6,127 nt of DNA from an uncultured Eubacteriales bacterium. GTDB lineage: Bacteria; Bacillota; Clostridia; Oscillospirales; Oscillospiraceae. Below, in pieces: positions 5,612 to 6,127 of the stretch. A program made the translations under genes and the position numbers. Location: contig USMI01000120.1 in the NCBI GenBank assembly GCA_900555735.1, positions 1 through 6,127 on the forward strand, in the 5' to 3' direction. Position 1 is the first letter of the stretch. Every line of letters starts with the position of its first letter. A model generated the notes under the pieces. The model was not told where the DNA came from. It ran no database searches and worked only from the letters and a program-made list of their open reading frames with translations.

Positions 5612-6127
5612 ATGGATCTGCTTCTCTGGATGGAACGGTGGCACATGCTGCCGCCGGCGGGCGGCGTGCTGCTGTGCGCCGTGTCCGGCGGACGGGACTC
5701 CGTGTGCCTGCTGCATTATCTGGCATCTATCGCGCCGAAGCACGGCTTCACCGTGGCGGCGGCGCACCTGAACCACCAGATGCGGCCCGAGGCACAGCGG
5801 GATGAGGATTTCGTCCGTGAGCTGTGCCGGACGCTGGACGTTCCCTTCTATACCGAGGCCGCGCCCGTCTATGAGATGGCGGAGCGCTGGGGTCTGGGCG
5901 TGGAGGAGACAGGGCGGCGGCTGCGGTACGACTTTCTCTTCCGCACGGCGGACGCCATCGGCGCGCAGCGGATCGCCACCGCCCACCACGCGCAGGATCA
6001 GGCGGAGACCGTACTGCTGAATCTGCTGCGGGGCACCGGGCCGGAGGGCCTTGGCGGCATCCCGCCGGTGCGTGGCCGGATCGTGCGGCCATTGCTGCAA
6101 ACCAGCCGGACCGAGATCGAGGCCTAT
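5612..6127 (+). CDS. tilS: tRNA(Ile)-lysidine synthase TilS, N-terminal part (runs off the right edge)
   Basis: TilS uses ATP and lysine to convert cytidine 34 of the CAU-anticodon tRNA-Ile to lysidine, so that it reads AUA instead of AUG and is charged with isoleucine; it is essential in most bacteria. The 172 visible codons have no stop. They contain the N-type ATP-pyrophosphatase P-loop SGGRDS at 25-30, HLNHQMR at 52-58, and GRRLRYDFL at 101-109. The family block THH-like HHAQDQAETVLLNLLRGTG follows at 125-143, then GLGGIPP at 146-152 and RPLL at 159-162. The rest of the catalytic domain and the C-terminal tRNA-binding domains lie outside the window. The ATG at 5612 has AGGAG at 5601-5605, inside the last codons of dnaB, six bases upstream. 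With only 3 bases after the dnaB stop, the two genes are very likely co-transcribed and translationally coupled. Confidence 0.95.
   Translation, partial: MDLLLWMERWHMLPPAGGVLLCAVSGGRDSVCLLHYLASIAPKHGFTVAAAHLNHQMRPEAQRDEDFVRELCRTLDVPFYTEAAPVYEMAERWGLGVEETGRRLRYDFLFRTADAIGAQRIATAHHAQDQAETVLLNLLRGTGPEGLGGIPPVRGRIVRPLLQTSRTEIEAY

Noticed and set aside
1..6127. CRISPR arrays, insertion sequences, tRNA or rRNA genes, prophage or defence genes.
   Set aside because: No spaced direct-repeat array, transposase motif, tRNA cloverleaf or rRNA sequence was seen on either strand. The coding content is entirely conserved housekeeping genes.

Overview
The window is G+C-rich DNA (codon third positions are mostly G or C) from a Firmicutes-type bacterium. 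The evidence is a set of Gram-positive core genes (ribonuclease J, a GdpP-type c-di-AMP phosphodiesterase, bL9, replicative helicase, TilS), Shine-Dalgarno sequences of the AGGAGG type, and the order gdpP-rplI-dnaB, which is the order known from Bacillus subtilis (gdpP/yybT, rplI, dnaC). The high G+C content and the hairpin-forming intergenic repeats fit a clostridial lineage such as Oscillospirales. That placement is an inference from general knowledge and was not tested.

Layout: (1) 1-946, minus strand: the N-terminal 315 codons of ribonuclease J, running off the left edge. (2) 947-1441: a divergent intergenic region with no gene. It holds a good extended -10 promoter for rnj facing left, a good promoter for gdpP facing right, and a roughly 290-nt rnj leader with several inverted repeats. 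(3) 1442-3427, plus: gdpP with a TTG start. (4) 3428-3533: a gap with a long perfect-core inverted repeat. (5) 3534-3983, plus: rplI. (6) 3984-4261: 278 nt without a supported gene, packed with five or six hairpins, the last terminator-like and ending 17 nt before dnaB. (7) 4262-5608, plus: dnaB. (8) 5612-6127, plus: the first 172 codons of tilS, running off the right edge.

The rightward genes read as one housekeeping transcription unit: second-messenger turnover (gdpP), a ribosomal protein (rplI), the replication helicase (dnaB) and tRNA-Ile2 wobble modification (tilS). The leftward gene is the main 5'-end mRNA nuclease. Every protein is a known family, and I do not see a new multi-gene system. 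The less ordinary material is non-coding (the rplI-dnaB hairpin array, the long rnj leader, the intergenic repeats), plus one residue change in GdpP, where the usual GGGGH of the DHHA1 domain reads GGGGN.
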